From the NCBI GenBank assembly GCA_964007475.1, contig OZ023273.1, forward strand, positions 11,173,922-11,237,921: a stretch of DNA of 64,000 bases. Reading direction: 5' to 3'. Each line of letters starts with the position of its first letter. The first letter of the stretch is position 1. A program made the position numbers and the translations under genes. Positions 62,694-64,000 of this stretch are shown in pieces. Source of the DNA: Hybos culiciformis (taxonomy: Eukaryota > Arthropoda > Insecta > Diptera > Hybotidae). The notes under the pieces are model-generated. The model saw only the letters and a list, made by a program, of their open reading frames with translations. It was not told the DNA's origin and did no database searches.

Positions 62694-64000
62694 CGTTCAT
62701 GTACTTTTATTTTAAATATTTAAGATAAAATTAGTATTGATTATACAGCTTTTTACAATTGCTGCGATTTGGTAAAAAAAATTTAAATGTTCTCATTTCT
62801 TGATCTTGTTTAAAAAAAATTATTTAGCTACTAGAAATTGACATTTATCCTTAATATTCACAATTATTCTTTAATTATTTTGTTTAATTCAAGATTTAAT
62901 TCTTTTTGAAACATCAACTTTAAACTATTATACAATTATTTTCGTCAATATCAATTGATTTGAAAGCTGATGTATCAATCATTCCAGCAGTTTTTTCAGT
63001 GTTTAAATTCAGATTTTCTAATAATATTTTAATCAATAGGTATTCTTATTTTAAATAAATAAATTAATATGAATAATTATATTTATAGAATTTTAATTTT
63101 CCTTGCATTTCATAATAAAAACCTAGAGAAATTTGTATTCGGGAAAAATTTAAAATAGTGTCTCATTTTTCTCCATTTATCGAAATAGTTTCAAAGTATA
63201 TACCAGTCCGGATAGAGCATCAGATCCGTAATCTTACATATTTTCAAATTTGACTAAAATATAAAATACCAGCTGTCGATTGGGTCATTTCATAAAATAG
63301 GATAGAATTTTTATTCAAATTTATGAATATTTTTAAAAATGCTATCAAATTGACTTAATTATTTTTCTTAGGAAAAACGTTGTATGGACTTATTCGTCTG
63401 GGTCCCTACATTATATTTGCCTTTGTTAAAACCCAGCATAATTTATAATATTGTTTGGTCCGTTTAAATGATCAAAAATGAACTTGTGACCAGTTTTCAA
63501 GTAACAAAGCCAACCAATACTATTTTGTCAATAAACTAGTTTTTCGGTTTTGCAGTAGTAATATATCATCTCATTTTTTTCCCTAATAAATACTATAATG
63601 ACGAAAAGCAAAAAATGTTTTAATTGGAAATAATATACTTTAAAAAGAAAAAGTGTGTGTGCGCGATATACATATAAAAAAAAATATAAAAATTATATTA
63701 TAAAAAAAATTATGTATAGCCAAATTATTGATAAAAATATTAATTAAAATTAAATTGAATTTAATTATTAGAAATTAAGCGTTGTATTTATTTTGAATTT
63801 AATAAGCTAAACTTTTTGTTTTCGTTCAATTTCGTTTACAACAAAAATTAAAATAATATAAAATAATTTATTTATTAAGCAAAAAAAAAAATATGTTTTA
63901 AGATGATTTAAATTAATTATTATAAAAATAAATAATTTGAGGAAGTAAACTATTCAAAATGAGATATAATGTTTCAATTAAAAATTACAATAATAAGCTA
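62694..64000. other. A/T-rich end of the window
   Basis: No gene, repeat or site is recognised, apart from a short GT run near 63653-63664. Confidence 0.5.

Noticed and set aside
1..64000. tRNA, rRNA and CRISPR arrays
   Set aside because: No B-box-like GGTTCGAANCC with a cloverleaf, no rRNA signature and no regularly spaced repeats were seen by eye. A tRNAscan-SE run would be decisive for tRNAs.

Overview
The window looks like nuclear DNA of a holometabolous insect. It is strongly AT-rich, its protein-coding genes are spliced with short GT-AG introns (55-1055 bp apart from one of 3.9 kb), its large proteins carry Asn and Gln runs, and its one instantly recognisable housekeeping protein (CstF64) has an insect-like length. 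Order and species cannot be settled from the sequence; polyN/polyQ tracts and a 55-bp intron are compatible with a fly or a related order. No bacterial, viral or organellar genes were seen.

Layout. 0.8-4.1 kb: a three-exon M13 (neprilysin-like) metallopeptidase homologue on + that has lost the HExxH zinc motif (698 aa). 7.0-9.4 kb: a second, two-exon M13 homologue on + that keeps HExxH and ENxAD (666 aa). 9.4-32.5 kb: a 23-kb stretch without a convincing gene. It holds two hAT-like MITEs (15.6 kb and 22.3 kb), a perfect 3,080-bp tandem duplication (23.36-29.52 kb) and a small island of unusually complex sequence at 10.2-10.36 kb. 32.5-42.95 kb: an eight-exon + strand gene for a large, mostly disordered protein I do not recognise (about 1,440-1,470 aa). 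43-47.7 kb: intergenic, with a foldback MITE and a dead non-LTR retrotransposon fragment. 47.67-49.05 kb: CstF64 (cleavage stimulation factor, 64 kDa) on -, three exons, 390 aa. 49.4-50.6 kb: three different MITEs in a row behind the CstF64 start. 53.5-60.5 kb: a five-exon + strand gene for a 1,685-aa C2H2 zinc-finger protein with one N-terminal finger, a very long disordered centre and a C-terminal cluster. 60.5-64 kb: 3' flank with one Harbinger-like MITE.

The exon models of four genes were assembled by hand from GT/AG sites and codon phase; each joined CDS length is divisible by three, which supports them. The fifth gene (32.5-42.95 kb) has two acceptors for exon 7 that both fit in phase.

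The genes do not form a pathway. The two peptidase-like genes are tandem paralogues that have lost different parts of the same active site. CstF64 acts in mRNA 3'-end formation, and the zinc-finger protein is a likely nuclear DNA-binding regulator. I found no convincing new multi-gene system. The most interesting items are the complementary decay of the M13 pair, the MITE cluster, the exact 3-kb duplication, and an intron in the zinc-finger gene whose retention would remove nearly all its fingers.
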